Below are positions 7,417 to 16,861 of a stretch of DNA of 64,000 nt, in pieces. Made by a program: the position numbers and the translations under genes. Each line of letters starts with the position of its first letter. Position 1 is the stretch's first letter. The stretch comes from Nitrospira sp. (GTDB lineage: Bacteria > Nitrospirota > Nitrospiria > Nitrospirales > Nitrospiraceae). The DNA lies in NCBI GenBank assembly GCA_030123565.1, contig CP126122.1:3672800-3736799 (forward strand), read 5' to 3'. Under the pieces are notes generated by a model. It searched no databases. It was not told the origin of the DNA and saw only the letters and a program-made list of their open reading frames with translations.

Positions 7417-10400
7417 CTACTTGACCCTATTCGATTCGGCAGGCCGCTTGCCGGCAGCCCATGAGGTCGGAGGAATCTGCACCACCAGATCGAACCGTTC
7501 TTGCGCTTCATTGTCCTTGAGGTCCGGTCCGACACTATAGAGAGTTCCCTTCTTCATATTGACCAGCATCGGGAATCCCGTAAAGGGATCGTAAAGGCCC
7601 TGTCCTGCCTTTGCAATCCTGGTGAGCAGATCCTGTTCCGGTGGAGTCCGGCGGAGCCAGGCTTGCAAGGACGCCAGGCGCAAACGTGCATCTGTTTCCA
7701 GTACTCGACCGGCATAGGTCTCCCAGGTCGGAAGCGGATCGATTCCGACGAGGCTCTCGATAGGATCGACGAGTAGGTCGGTCAGGCCGTACGGCGGCGT
7801 ACGTACAAACTGGGATTGCTTCGGGAGGTCCGCAACCCGGCCTTCTGCCGCAGCCTTGCCGGCGGCCTCGTAATATTCCGCATAGGCATTGAACAGGCGC
7901 TGTCTCGGCAACGGCAGCGAGGCGGCAATCGAGGCATAGAACGGACGGCTATCGGCCTTGTCCCGCTTCAGGCTCTCATCCAATGTCTTGACGGCCAGCA
8001 TGAACCGGCTCTGCATCGGCCAACGAACCGACTGCTCGGCCTGATCGAGCGGCCGCGCGAGCTTGGCCAGGCGGCTCACCAGCCTGTCGTCGAGATCCGG
8101 CCGTAAGAGCAGCCCACCCAACAGGACGACATCCTCATTGAGCGCGTCACTGGCCAGCATTTTCAGCGGCAAGGTTTTGGCCTGCCCCAATACCGTCCGC
8201 CAGGCTCCAAGATCGGTTTCGAGCCGCCCGATTCCTGCCTCCACATCCTGCGCGAATCCTTCCGCCACATAGAGTCGATGGGCATGGAGGATCAAGCCGC
8301 AGTTCGGACTGACCGCTTGCCCATAACCCCAATCCTCGAACGGCATGGTGAGCCACTGCCGATACCGGCCCATGGAAACCTCTGCCTGCGCCACCCATGA
8401 CTTCACACCGGTTGCCGACATCCGCATCTGGGCAGCCGGATCGACTCCTTTCAGCCACTTACCCAACACCTCGGCCGACGCACCCTGCGCACCTGAGACA
8501 TTTCCAGCCCCCATCAGACAGTTGTCGGTGAATGTCCGATCGGCCTCTTCGGCTCGTCGATCCATTCCAGCCTGCAGGGGGTCCTGGGTTGTGACAGCAC
8601 CGAAGCCGAGGAGGAGGAAGTAGCCGTTCCTGCCGGGTTCCTGCAACGTGTGTTGCGGTACCGCCGTCATGTTGTGATAGGCCGAGGTGGGTTGCTCTTC
8701 AAGGACCAGCCAGGTCAGGGCGATTCCACCGACGGCGCCGGCCATGAGAACCAACATAAGACCGATCAGGGCCAGGACCGAGATGACCAGCGAGCGTGTC
8801 GTCGAACAGGCGGCGCTCACGATGGACACCGCAGCCTGACCGATACGGTGCAAGCCCCGACCTTCCGCCTGCTTTCGCGGCTTAGGCTGGACAAATGAAG
8901 CTTCCACCGCAACCGGCTTCGCCTTCCCCGGCTGATCCACGGGGCTCTCCGCAACAACCGTAGTCGCCTCCTGTGGATCGACCAAGGGCGGGGCGGCAGA
9001 AGGTACTGGTTCTTCATGAGGCGGTGCCGGATGGTCGGCTTCAACAGGAGAGACAGGCGCAGGCTTCTTCAGCCAGCGCGTCAGCATGTTCCCGGTTGAG
9101 GCGCTCAGGGCAGGGGCCGATTGGGAGTTGTCCCACAAAATCCGAAGGCTTCCATCTGCAGCAGGCTCGGGAGCTGCCTGTGCCGCTGCAGTCGGCGCTT
9201 GTGCCTCGACAGCCGAAACCGGCTCGACCGACACAGTCAACTCCTCGGCGGCAGGGACAACGTGGGCAGCCTGTATCGACTCGACGAAAGGCAAGGCCGG
9301 CTCTTCCCGTAACACATGGGCCGATGCAGCCGATTCACCAGGCTGAGACCCTCCGACACCACAGGCAATGGCCTCCGGCATGGAGGAGACACTCTGCGTC
9401 ACCGGCGAAACCTCCGGCCCCGACGCCATGAGCGACCCATCCAATGGAGCGTCCGCCGGAGAAGTTTCACCCGATTCGGCCGGTACAGTCGATTGATCTG
9501 CCGGGAGAGCAGGCGTAACCGAAAATACCGACGATTCGGCAGCGGTCTCCTGGGTGATGGAAATCGTTGACTCATGGCTCGGAATCTGACTCACTGGTTG
9601 GTCGACCGGGACAGTCGGCTCCGAGAGCGCCGTTTCTGCCGATTCAACTACGGAAGCCTGGATTCCTTGTACAACTGTCTGTGCCAAGGCCAGCGGCGCC
9701 ACATCCATGGTTGCCGTCATGGCGGACTCGGCCGGCACTTCGACAGGCTGCTCACTGCGCTCCTCATGTCCTGGTGCCGCCATCGATTCATTCAGGGTCA
9801 GCCGGAACGGGCGTTCCGCAGACAGATCGATGGTTGATAGGGTCGGTCGGTCGCTTTCAGGCGGGGCAACCGGCGCCGGCTCTTCGACCGGTGCGATCGC
9901 CTCCACAGGAATATGGATGGGTTGTTCGCGCGGCTCGACCGGAGCATCCGAAGAAAGGATGCGAAACTCCGTTGTCGAGGGTACGTCCACATGAACGGGG
10001 CTGTCGGCTGCTATGACATCTGGAGGAACCGCCGTAACAGGCGCTGGCTCCCGACCCTCCGGCAAACTAAACAGGACCATGGTGGGACCGGAGTCTCCGC
10101 CGGCAGAACCGGAATGGACCGGCCCGAATTCCGGTTCAGGGTCCGGTCGTGGAATCGACACATTATCGATTTCGACCTGCTCCCAAGGCATGGGGGCAGA
10201 AAGGGGCGGGGCATCTCCGACTGAGATCCCGAAAGCACCAGTCGCCGGGTCAGCGAACGACAAAGAGCCAGTCTCTGAGGAATCAGCAGGCGGAGAGGCA
10301 GCCCCTGTCTCTTCAGGCAAAGTGCCCTCAGAAGAGAGGCCATTCTCTGCGCTCGACAGGTTCTGAGTAGGCGGGGGCGAAGCTTGCATCGCCGTGACCG

Positions 10401-11916
10401 CCGCCAGGATTTCTTCCCAGGTAAGCCCTGACGAGGTGATTTCTGAAGGGACCGGTGCAATGGGCGGCGCAACCGGCGCTTGGCCAATCGGAAGGTCCGT
10501 TGCGGGGGGCTCGACTACCCTGTCGGCCTCAACCGCCTCGATGTCGCGCTTCAACTCGTCAATTGCCGGCACCCCACTCACCGATTCTTCGACTTGGTCC
10601 CAGGGCATCGGCGCCGGACTCGCGGGCGGTTCTGTGATTGGATGGACACTCGCCTGCGTGAGCACTTCAATCGGCTGCTGCGATTCCTCTACAAGAGGCT
10701 CCAGAGGATGTTCTGTCTCAATGGGAGCAGCAGGAACCGCCTCGGCTGTAGCATACCCCTGGCTGTCTGTCGCTGAGGGAATTTCAGCCACCACATCTTC
10801 AATCTGATCCCAGGGCATGGGGGTCGGACCGGCCGGAGCTGCTGCAATCGGATGGGCCTCGGCCTGCGTGAGCACTTCGAACGTGGGAGATACTGTCTCC
10901 ACGACGGGCGTGGGAAGGTCGGCCTCCACTGGGGCAGCAGAAGCTGCCTCGACCGTTGTCGGCACCGGACTGTCTGCCGCTGCCGAGATCCCCGCGACAG
11001 CTGAGGGCCCACCCTCACCGAGAGTCTGCCGCTCCGACGTCGCAAACGAATCAGCAGACGGCGTGGCCGCGGTCGGTTCAGGTAGGGCCTCTTGCCGTGC
11101 TTCTTCCGTGATCGACTGGATCGAAACAGGCGCAGCACCAGCGCCCACCCTCTCGGACAAATCACCTACAACTGGGACCGGCACCGGTTCTTGAGGACTG
11201 TCGGCCGGGGTCTCAGTCGGCGCTGTCTCCACCTGTTCCCATGGCATGGCGGCCGCCGCTGAATGGTCCGCCGGAGGCTCCGAATGCGGTGGCGGTGACT
11301 CATGTTCCGAATCGACTACCGCCGACGGAGGAGTAACCTGTAACATTTGCCCCGTCACGGTATCGAACATGGCTGCGAAGCGGAAGGCGACCGGACTTCC
11401 TGGGGCAAGCGAACGAATCTTGCCGAAGAGGTCGCTGGCTCGGTTCGGGTTATCGCTGTCCGGATCTTCCAGCAACACCTCGATCGCCTTGCCGTACTCC
11501 GCCACCGCCGCCATGACGTCGCCCTTGTCCTCGTACACATGCCCCAACATTTCCAAGAAGGGAACGCAGCGAGGTCCTGCAGTCAGGTATTCCCGCAGAA
11601 GCGATTCCGCCAGCCAATAGTCCTGCCGCTCCATGGCCTCGCGAGCCAGCGATTCGAACGCCGCCCTGGCGCTCATGAGGCTGCCGAGTCGCAGGTGGAG
11701 GGTGGCAAAAAGGCGCCGGGCTTCGGCATTGAGTGGGTCGAGCGCGAGCAGGTCTTTCAGCACAGTGGACGCACGGCCGTATTTGCCTGCGTTCATTTGT
11801 GTAATGGCGTCTTCGAGGAGGGCCGACTTTTTGTTATAACCGACGACTCCCTTTTTCTGGACCTTCGCCGGTGTTTTTTTGTCGGATTTGAGGGGGGTTT
11901 TCTTATCGGATCGCAC
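7417..11916 (-). CDS. Very large TPR protein with disordered linker and single membrane helix
   Basis: This encodes 1,499 residues. Residues 1-25 are Lys-rich and contain the near-repeat KSDKKTP. About 29-185 form TPR-like helices (AGKYGRASTVLKDLLALDPLNAEARRLFATLHLRLG split in two repeats). From about 190 to 1040 the chain is Pro/Val/Glu/Ala-rich and surely disordered, with four copies of the motif MPW[ED]Q[VI]E. A membrane helix lies at about 1048-1072 (LIGLMLVLMAGAVGGIALTW). The remaining 425 residues are a folded, probably periplasmic domain with no family I recognise. The layout recalls FimV-like scaffold proteins in reverse. Function unknown. Confidence 0.85.
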   Translation of the reverse strand: MRSDKKTPLKSDKKTPAKVQKKGVVGYNKKSALLEDAITQMNAGKYGRASTVLKDLLALDPLNAEARRLFATLHLRLGSLMSARAAFESLAREAMERQDYWLAESLLREYLTAGPRCVPFLEMLGHVYEDKGDVMAAVAEYGKAIEVLLEDPDSDNPNRASDLFGKIRSLAPGSPVAFRFAAMFDTVTGQMLQVTPPSAVVDSEHESPPPHSEPPADHSAAAAMPWEQVETAPTETPADSPQEPVPVPVVGDLSERVGAGAAPVSIQSITEEARQEALPEPTAATPSADSFATSERQTLGEGGPSAVAGISAAADSPVPTTVEAASAAPVEADLPTPVVETVSPTFEVLTQAEAHPIAAAPAGPTPMPWDQIEDVVAEIPSATDSQGYATAEAVPAAPIETEHPLEPLVEESQQPIEVLTQASVHPITEPPASPAPMPWDQVEESVSGVPAIDELKRDIEAVEADRVVEPPATDLPIGQAPVAPPIAPVPSEITSSGLTWEEILAAVTAMQASPPPTQNLSSAENGLSSEGTLPEETGAASPPADSSETGSLSFADPATGAFGISVGDAPPLSAPMPWEQVEIDNVSIPRPDPEPEFGPVHSGSAGGDSGPTMVLFSLPEGREPAPVTAVPPDVIAADSPVHVDVPSTTEFRILSSDAPVEPREQPIHIPVEAIAPVEEPAPVAPPESDRPTLSTIDLSAERPFRLTLNESMAAPGHEERSEQPVEVPAESAMTATMDVAPLALAQTVVQGIQASVVESAETALSEPTVPVDQPVSQIPSHESTISITQETAAESSVFSVTPALPADQSTVPAESGETSPADAPLDGSLMASGPEVSPVTQSVSSMPEAIACGVGGSQPGESAASAHVLREEPALPFVESIQAAHVVPAAEELTVSVEPVSAVEAQAPTAAAQAAPEPAADGSLRILWDNSQSAPALSASTGNMLTRWLKKPAPVSPVEADHPAPPHEEPVPSAAPPLVDPQEATTVVAESPVDQPGKAKPVAVEASFVQPKPRKQAEGRGLHRIGQAAVSIVSAACSTTRSLVISVLALIGLMLVLMAGAVGGIALTWLVLEEQPTSAYHNMTAVPQHTLQEPGRNGYFLLLGFGAVTTQDPLQAGMDRRAEEADRTFTDNCLMGAGNVSGAQGASAEVLGKWLKGVDPAAQMRMSATGVKSWVAQAEVSMGRYRQWLTMPFEDWGYGQAVSPNCGLILHAHRLYVAEGFAQDVEAGIGRLETDLGAWRTVLGQAKTLPLKMLASDALNEDVVLLGGLLLRPDLDDRLVSRLAKLARPLDQAEQSVRWPMQSRFMLAVKTLDESLKRDKADSRPFYASIAASLPLPRQRLFNAYAEYYEAAGKAAAEGRVADLPKQSQFVRTPPYGLTDLLVDPIESLVGIDPLPTWETYAGRVLETDARLRLASLQAWLRRTPPEQDLLTRIAKAGQGLYDPFTGFPMLVNMKKGTLYSVGPDLKDNEAQERFDLVVQIPPTSWAAGKRPAESNRVK

Positions 11917-12340
11917 AATATAACCTTAGCAGATTCCAGGCTTTTCGCTCGGCGCTCCCCATCCGACCGATAGAGAGCTGTCCATAGCCGCTTTCAAGCC
12001 GGTCAACCAACGCGTGGGGTGAAGAAAAACCACTCTTGAATGCAAGGGAAATGCCGCAACCACTGTATGGTTTTTCCATGAGTAGCTTGAGCGCGCGATT
12101 CGAGGGGTCAGTTGGCTCCCTGACAATCGCCAGGACTTTGACAGAATCCTGTGTGCATACTTTTCGGCATGGCGGAATGTGATCTTGATCGGGGATTCTT
12201 CTGTGTCAGATGTGGAACAAACCGCACTGGCCGGCGTGGTCAAAAGGGGTCGAAGGAATCAGAGCGGACGATTCCCTAGTGCTCTGTTTTATCCACGGCG
12301 GTAAGTTCCGTATACTGCCTCCAAGGAGTTCCCATCGCCA
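11917..12340. other. Divergent intergenic region
   Basis: These 424 bases separate the large TPR gene (minus) from the phosphatase gene (plus). No supported gene is present. On the plus strand TTGACA at 12138-12143 and TATACT at 12311-12316 resemble promoter hexamers, but each lacks a well-spaced partner. AAGGAG at 12323-12328 is the ribosome binding site of the phosphatase gene. Confidence 0.35.
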
Positions 12341-13165
12341 ATGGGCCATATCGTCATTTTCACGGATCTGGATGGAAGTCTACTCGACGCAACCACCTAT
12401 TCCTACGAGGCTGCCGAGCAGGCGCTTACGGCCATTCAACAGCAAGGCGTGCCGCTCATCTTGGTGTCGAGCAAGACCCGTTCGGAGATAGAACCACTCC
12501 GCCTTCACCTGGACAATCACCATCCCTTTATCGTGGAGAACGGGGGCGCGCTGTTCATTCCAAGGGGCTACTTTCCCTTTCCAGTCGGTCACGCGACAAC
12601 CAACGCGGACTATCAGGTCATTGAGATCGGAACACCCTATGCCACGCTGCGGACTGCGCTGAAAAAAATCGGAGAGATTCTCGGTTGCCGGCTTCGAGGA
12701 TTTGGAGACCTGTCCGCCGAAGAGGTCGCGAGGCTCACGGGGCTGTCACCAGCCGATGCCCTCTTGGCCAAACAGCGGGAATATGATGAGCCTTTTGTGG
12801 TCGAGGAGCGGGTGATCTCCTGGAGCGATCTGCTGCGGGCTGCGGACACGCAGGGTCTGCGCTGTACGAAAGGGGGTCGGTTTTATCACTTGATGGGATC
12901 GAACGATAAGGGAACCGCCAGCAAGCTGCTGGCGCAGTATTATCGGCGGCTTGCGCAGGCTGCAGGGCACAGCTTGACGACCATCGGCCTTGGAGACAGT
13001 CTCAACGATCTTCCCCTCCTGGCAACGGTGGACTATCCCATCCTCGTCCAGAAGCCGGACCGTTCCTACGATCCGAACGTGCACCTGCCCCATCTCATCC
13101 GTGCCGATGGGATCGGCCCGGTGGGGTGGAACCGAAGCCTCATCGACCTTCTGTCGACCCTCTGA
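12341..13165 (+). CDS. mpgP: Mannosyl/glucosyl-3-phosphoglycerate phosphatase (HAD-IIB family)
   Basis: This encodes 274 residues. Motif I is FTDLDGSLLD with the nucleophile Asp9 and acid/base Asp11. Motif II is LVSSKTR. The family-specific FIVENGGALFIP segment follows near residue 65. Motif III is CTKGGRFYH and motif IV GLGDSLNDLPLL. This combination is that of the MPGP/YedP family, which removes phosphate from mannosyl- or glucosyl-3-phosphoglycerate to give the compatible solute mannosyl- or glucosyl-glycerate. AAGGAG precedes the start. A GT81-like glycosyltransferase two genes downstream on the other strand supports this role; which sugar is used cannot be told from sequence alone. Confidence 0.85.
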   Translation: MGHIVIFTDLDGSLLDATTYSYEAAEQALTAIQQQGVPLILVSSKTRSEIEPLRLHLDNHHPFIVENGGALFIPRGYFPFPVGHATTNADYQVIEIGTPYATLRTALKKIGEILGCRLRGFGDLSAEEVARLTGLSPADALLAKQREYDEPFVVEERVISWSDLLRAADTQGLRCTKGGRFYHLMGSNDKGTASKLLAQYYRRLAQAAGHSLTTIGLGDSLNDLPLLATVDYPILVQKPDRSYDPNVHLPHLIRADGIGPVGWNRSLIDLLSTL

Positions 13166-13229
13166 CGGTCGGCAGGCCGACAATCGCGAACAATCTTGTG
13201 CCAACGAGACCGTAACAACCGGCGCATGA

Positions 13230-13451
13230 TTACCCCCGCGGTGAAGATTCGGAACGGCGACAACACTGAAGGCCCGCCAAGAGCCCGCCGGTAAACCCCA
13301 GACCGACGGCGAGCGCCACGAGTCCGAGAAGCGAACGGTTGAAGACGAACGGAGAGGAACGTCGTTGCGGGTAACGGGGCACCGCGGCCTCTCCGCCCAA
13401 CCAGAGACGCGATTTTCCGTCCCCATCGACTTCCGATATTTTTTCAGTCAT
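13230..13451 (-). CDS. Small single-pass membrane protein, unknown
   Basis: This encodes 73 residues. An AAAGGA ribosome binding site stands eight bases before the ATG. The N-terminal 35 residues are hydrophilic, then a helix LLGLVALAVGLGFTGGLLAGL crosses the membrane, with a short basic tail containing CC. I know no family. It is followed by nothing else on this strand and lies in the osmolyte cluster, 42 bases downstream of the channel-like gene, so the two may be cotranscribed. Confidence 0.55.
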   Translation of the reverse strand: MTEKISEVDGDGKSRLWLGGEAAVPRYPQRRSSPFVFNRSLLGLVALAVGLGFTGGLLAGLQCCRRSESSPRG

Positions 13452-13493
13452 TCAATAGTCCTTTGCCGCGGGCGGCCGATGCTATCCACCTAA

Positions 13494-14201
13494 TCACATA
13501 TGTCGTAAATCATCAGGCGCCCCGTTTCGTGAACGAACGGAGAGTCCACGCTCAAGATACTCTTTCGCCAGATCCTTGGCACCCAGACCGAAGGCAATCG
13601 CCCCTGCCAGAACGATTCCCCCGAGCGTAATACCGAAACCCACCACCACGATATTCTGCGCAATCCCGAGTTGTTCGAGCGCCATCGCGACCGCCAGCAA
13701 TTGAATCCCCCAACGCGAACAGGTCGCCACGAGCCGGGCCGGGGGAAGCCCCGCATTCACGGCGGCGATCAGGACGGCCTGAGATACAAAATTCGACAAC
13801 AGCCAGCCGGCGACGAGAATGAGTCCCGCCGTCACGAGATGCGGCACATAGGCCAGGAACGACTTGGCAAAATCGTTGATCGGCTGGAGATTGAGCGCAC
13901 CCAATGCGGCCACGGTCGCAAAAATCATGACCAGCCAATAGGCGGCTTGCCCGACCAGCCGCGACGGGTCGGTTTTGACCCCGCCGCGCAGCAGCGCGCC
14001 CGTGACCCCTAAGCGATCGAAGAGCCGATCCAATCCGACCACCCGCAACAACCGCTCGAGCGCTTGACTCGCGGTCCAGGCCACCACCAGGCCGGCAAAG
14101 AAAATGATGGACATCGCCAGGATACTGGGCAACACAGCCAGCACCTGCCTCGCCATCAACTCCAAGGGGTCGAGTAGGCCCTTTTCAAAAAACTCTTTCA
14201 T
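13494..14201 (-). CDS. TM-helix repeat protein related to mechanosensitive channels
   Basis: This encodes 235 residues with a GGAGGGAAGC ribosome binding site at 14203-14212. Four or five membrane helices are visible at about residues 22-45, 88-105, 122-145, 165-180 and 185-205. The repeated pattern (ALPSI..., PHLVTAGLILVAGWLLSNFV) and the Gly-rich helix GFGITLGGIVLAGAIAFGLG match the conserved TM-helix domain (PF05552) that is found in small MscS-like proteins. It lacks the cytoplasmic beta domain of true MscS. Being next to compatible-solute genes, it may release solutes under hypo-osmotic shock; this is inference. Confidence 0.75.
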   Translation of the reverse strand: MKEFFEKGLLDPLELMARQVLAVLPSILAMSIIFFAGLVVAWTASQALERLLRVVGLDRLFDRLGVTGALLRGGVKTDPSRLVGQAAYWLVMIFATVAALGALNLQPINDFAKSFLAYVPHLVTAGLILVAGWLLSNFVSQAVLIAAVNAGLPPARLVATCSRWGIQLLAVAMALEQLGIAQNIVVVGFGITLGGIVLAGAIAFGLGAKDLAKEYLERGLSVRSRNGAPDDLRHM

Positions 14202-14263
14202 GCTTCCCTCCTCCGGCCTGTGCCGCAGCCGCCTTCAGCTTCAGCTGGATCGAGCGGCGCACA

Positions 14264-15565
14264 TCAGCTGGCATGGGGCTCATTCCACCGTGCCACCAGA
14301 TAGGACTTGTCCTTTTCAAATGCCTGACAGAGCGCTTCGATACGCTCCTCGGCCTCGGTCGAGGTGAGGCCCTGCGTATCCAACACGAACGAGGCGGTCC
14401 GCCCCAGGTACAAGGGGGTGAACGCCTTCAGCACGTGATCGAGCGGCAGCACGCGATTGCGATAGGCCACGGCCGCATCGTAGACGACCCGCGCCCACAG
14501 ACTGTCGGCGATGCGAAAATCCTGCAACGAACAGGTCCCCAGCGGCAGGAGACTCTGTCTGGTCCCGGGGGCGAGAATCTGATCCCAAATCGTGCCCAGA
14601 TCGCTCAGGCCCTGTCGAAAGGTGCTGATCATGCGATCGACGTTGACGTTGACCGGTTCGACCCCCACTTCGTACTGAAATCCGAATAACGGCACCACGT
14701 TCGAGCCTTCCATTTTGGCCCAGACGGCATAGTGGTCTTCCATCAGCGCGAAGACCGCGCCCAGCACCTGGACCAGCATCGCGGACAGGTCCGCGGCCGG
14801 ATCCTTGGGATTGTGGATCTTCGCACCCAGAAAACTTTGACAGACCCGAGCGCCGCTGGCAATCGCTTCCGTCGTCATCCAGATGTCGATGCCGAACTTG
14901 GCCACTTCCGATTCCCACACATGCTTGTCCAGATAGTGCTGGGCCAAGTGGCCGGAAAATCCGAAATCCCCGCCGATGGGCTGCCTGATTCGATGGCCGT
15001 ATAGGGTCCGCGTCAGCGGATACACGATGCTGTTCGTGATGGTCCCATCGTATTTGTGGCGCAAATAGTAGGGCGCGACATAGTCGAACCCCTGTTCGAA
15101 CACCGGACTCACCAGCAGTTCGATCCATTCCGGCGTGATGCTCCGCAGATCCGAATCCACGACGGCACAGGCCTTCGCTTTCAACCGGCGCGCGATTTCA
15201 AAGATGGTGCGAAACGCGCTCCCCTTGCCGGGGATGCCGTGATAGGGCGTGATGATCTTGTGAAGCGAACTCTGCTGGTCGCCGATGAACAGCGTCTTGA
15301 GGTCGACCACGGCCTGCGCCACGACCTGCTGCGTGCCGTCCGTCGAGCCGCCGTCCGAGTTCACCAAGACCGCGCGCGCCTGCGGAAAGTATTTGGCCAG
15401 GCCGGCACTGACCGCCCTGACGACATGGCCGATCGTTTCGACATTGTTGAAACTGGGAATTCCGACCAGGATGTCCGTGTGGGCGAATTGATCGACCTGC
15501 GCTTCAGTCTCAGGAGTCAACGGAGTGGTATGGACCGCGGAGGAAAGATTGGGACCAGGCGTCAT
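14264..15565 (-). CDS. GT81-like glycosyltransferase, candidate glucosyl-3-phosphoglycerate synthase
   Basis: This encodes 433 residues from the ATG at 15565. The GT-A fold begins with DILVGIPSFNNVETIGHVV near residue 31, followed by VNSDGGSTDGT. PGKG lies at 112-115 and the metal-binding DSD at 137-139 (AVVDSDLRS). PGKG-x-DSDL is typical of glucosyl-3-phosphoglycerate synthases (GT81), which couple NDP-glucose to 3-phosphoglycerate. The protein is longer than the roughly 320-residue mycobacterial enzyme, with an additional helical C-terminal domain. With the phosphatase at 12341 it would complete a two-step glucosylglycerate route. The longer upstream frame to 15697 lacks a ribosome binding site and I rejected it. 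Confidence 0.75.
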   Translation of the reverse strand: MTPGPNLSSAVHTTPLTPETEAQVDQFAHTDILVGIPSFNNVETIGHVVRAVSAGLAKYFPQARAVLVNSDGGSTDGTQQVVAQAVVDLKTLFIGDQQSSLHKIITPYHGIPGKGSAFRTIFEIARRLKAKACAVVDSDLRSITPEWIELLVSPVFEQGFDYVAPYYLRHKYDGTITNSIVYPLTRTLYGHRIRQPIGGDFGFSGHLAQHYLDKHVWESEVAKFGIDIWMTTEAIASGARVCQSFLGAKIHNPKDPAADLSAMLVQVLGAVFALMEDHYAVWAKMEGSNVVPLFGFQYEVGVEPVNVNVDRMISTFRQGLSDLGTIWDQILAPGTRQSLLPLGTCSLQDFRIADSLWARVVYDAAVAYRNRVLPLDHVLKAFTPLYLGRTASFVLDTQGLTSTEAEERIEALCQAFEKDKSYLVARWNEPHAS

Positions 15566-15796
15566 ACATACACTCTTGCAGGCCTCCGCCCTCGTGACCC
15601 GTCGATCATGGGCGCAAACTGGGCCGGCGAAAGGCCGATGGCTGCGACAATGTCTCTCAAAGTAAGAGACACTATATCGCCCGACGATGTCAAGCAATCC
15701 CGGAGCGACGATGTCTGTCTCAGGGTGTCGTGTCCTGCCAGTCCGGAGTCTGGATGAAGACGGTGACGCGGTCGAACGGAGGAGGTACCGAAACGG

Positions 15797-16162
15797 TCAG
15801 TCGGCGTCTGAAATCACGATCTGTTCTTTGCGGTCGCTGCTGAAAGGGGGAGTCGTTGCATTGGCGCTGACGAAGGCATTCAAACGAAGTTGGTCGTCGG
15901 CATCCATCAGGATGGGATCGACCCCGAGGCGTGACTCACTCGCCCATCGTATAGTCGCCAACCGCACGGAGAGAGGTTTGGGCTGTCCGGGAATATGCAG
16001 ATGAAGCTGAAGCAGGTCCCCCGCTTGCAATCCCTTGAGCCCTGTCCGTGACCATCCTGGAATCGAGAGATCCAGCATCCGGCCGTTCCAGATCAACAGA
16101 CCGTCTTCGGAACGCGATCCGGTGCACTCGACGATAAAACGCGGGCGATTCTGTGGTTCCAT
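15797..16162 (-). CDS. Small PilZ-like domain protein (copy 1)
   Basis: This encodes 121 residues. I start it at ATG 16162 because GAGGAA lies just upstream and the chain then begins directly with PQNRPRFIVECTG. The remainder shows the PilZ beta-barrel pattern: NGRMLDLSIPGWSRTG, G..GDLLQLHLHIPGQ, and SVRLATIRWASESRLGVDPILM. The canonical c-di-GMP motif RxxxR...D/NxSxxG appears as R-P-R-F and D-L-S-I-P-G, with the first part weak, so nucleotide binding is uncertain. It is the first of three similar genes on this strand. Confidence 0.7.
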   Translation of the reverse strand: MEPQNRPRFIVECTGSRSEDGLLIWNGRMLDLSIPGWSRTGLKGLQAGDLLQLHLHIPGQPKPLSVRLATIRWASESRLGVDPILMDADDQLRLNAFVSANATTPPFSSDRKEQIVISDAD

Positions 16163-16357
16163 CCATTCCTCCGAGCAAACGCCTCGGCAGAATATGAAAA
16201 ACAACGGATGGCCCGGTAGTCCCCGAAAGGGGGGATCTCCGGTGATGGCGCCGTGACACTCTTCGAGGATAGCCGGTTCTCTGCGAAGGGAGCCGGTCAA
16301 GATCGGGCGAAACGAGGGGACCGGACAGATCGAATGTGAGGAGGGAGAACACGCAGA

Positions 16358-16702
16358 TCAGGCGACACGAGAAGAACCCGCTGCCTTGAGCATCGATTCA
16401 ACAAACTTGTGAATACGCGCTTCCGCGGTGGCACTCATATTCACGGTCTCGAGACCGAATGCACGATCTTTTACCCACTGCACCGTCACCCCTTCGATAT
16501 CGATGGCCTTGGGCTGATCGGGCAAGAAGACGCGCAGCGTGAGGGTCGCACCGACCGTGACCGGCTTGTCCCCTTCGATCCGCCAGCCCTTCACGGAAAG
16601 GTCACAGACCTTGCCGGTTCCGACAAGACCCTCCCCCAGGTAATAGAGGAAACAGCTCACGGGCACCCGGGAATGCGAACGGGCTTTCAGCGGTTTGGCC
16701 AT
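16358..16702 (-). CDS. Small PilZ domain protein (copy 2)
   Basis: This encodes 114 residues. It has the PilZ elements R..SRVPVSCFLYYLGE, then CDLSVKGWRIEG (the DxSxxGxR motif) and LRVFLPDQPKAIDIEGVTVQWVKD, ending with FGLETVNM. HSRVPVS supplies the N-terminal arginine, so c-di-GMP binding is plausible. The protein has only this one domain and presumably acts by binding a partner. It is similar over its whole length to the neighbours on both sides. Confidence 0.8.
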   Translation of the reverse strand: MAKPLKARSHSRVPVSCFLYYLGEGLVGTGKVCDLSVKGWRIEGDKPVTVGATLTLRVFLPDQPKAIDIEGVTVQWVKDRAFGLETVNMSATAEARIHKFVESMLKAAGSSRVA

Positions 16703-16861
16703 GATTCGTGGCGAGGAAGTTTCGTATCGCGGGACTCCGGCCTCGACTACGGTCTAGTCTACTCATGCCGGAAGAGATGGCAAAGAATATTCCGTTTCTC
16801 ACCGCAGCCGCCGAACAGGATCAGACAGAGACAGGACGAATGAAACCGGAGAGGGACAGGG

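Noticed and set aside
10000-11300. Periodic repeats within the large TPR gene that at first look like a CRISPR array or tandem repeat
   Set aside because: Only short amino-acid motifs recur at irregular distances; no constant DNA repeat with regular spacers is present. I saw no CRISPR array anywhere in the window.
7501-11973. Many long open frames on the plus strand opposite the 1,499-residue gene (for example 8973-9431, 10394-10807, 11347-11973)
   Set aside because: They are mirror frames of a GC-rich low-complexity gene, lack ribosome binding sites, and their products have skewed composition without domains.
12841-12960. Possible programmed frameshift in the phosphatase gene
   Set aside because: The frame is continuous and all HAD motifs are in one frame.
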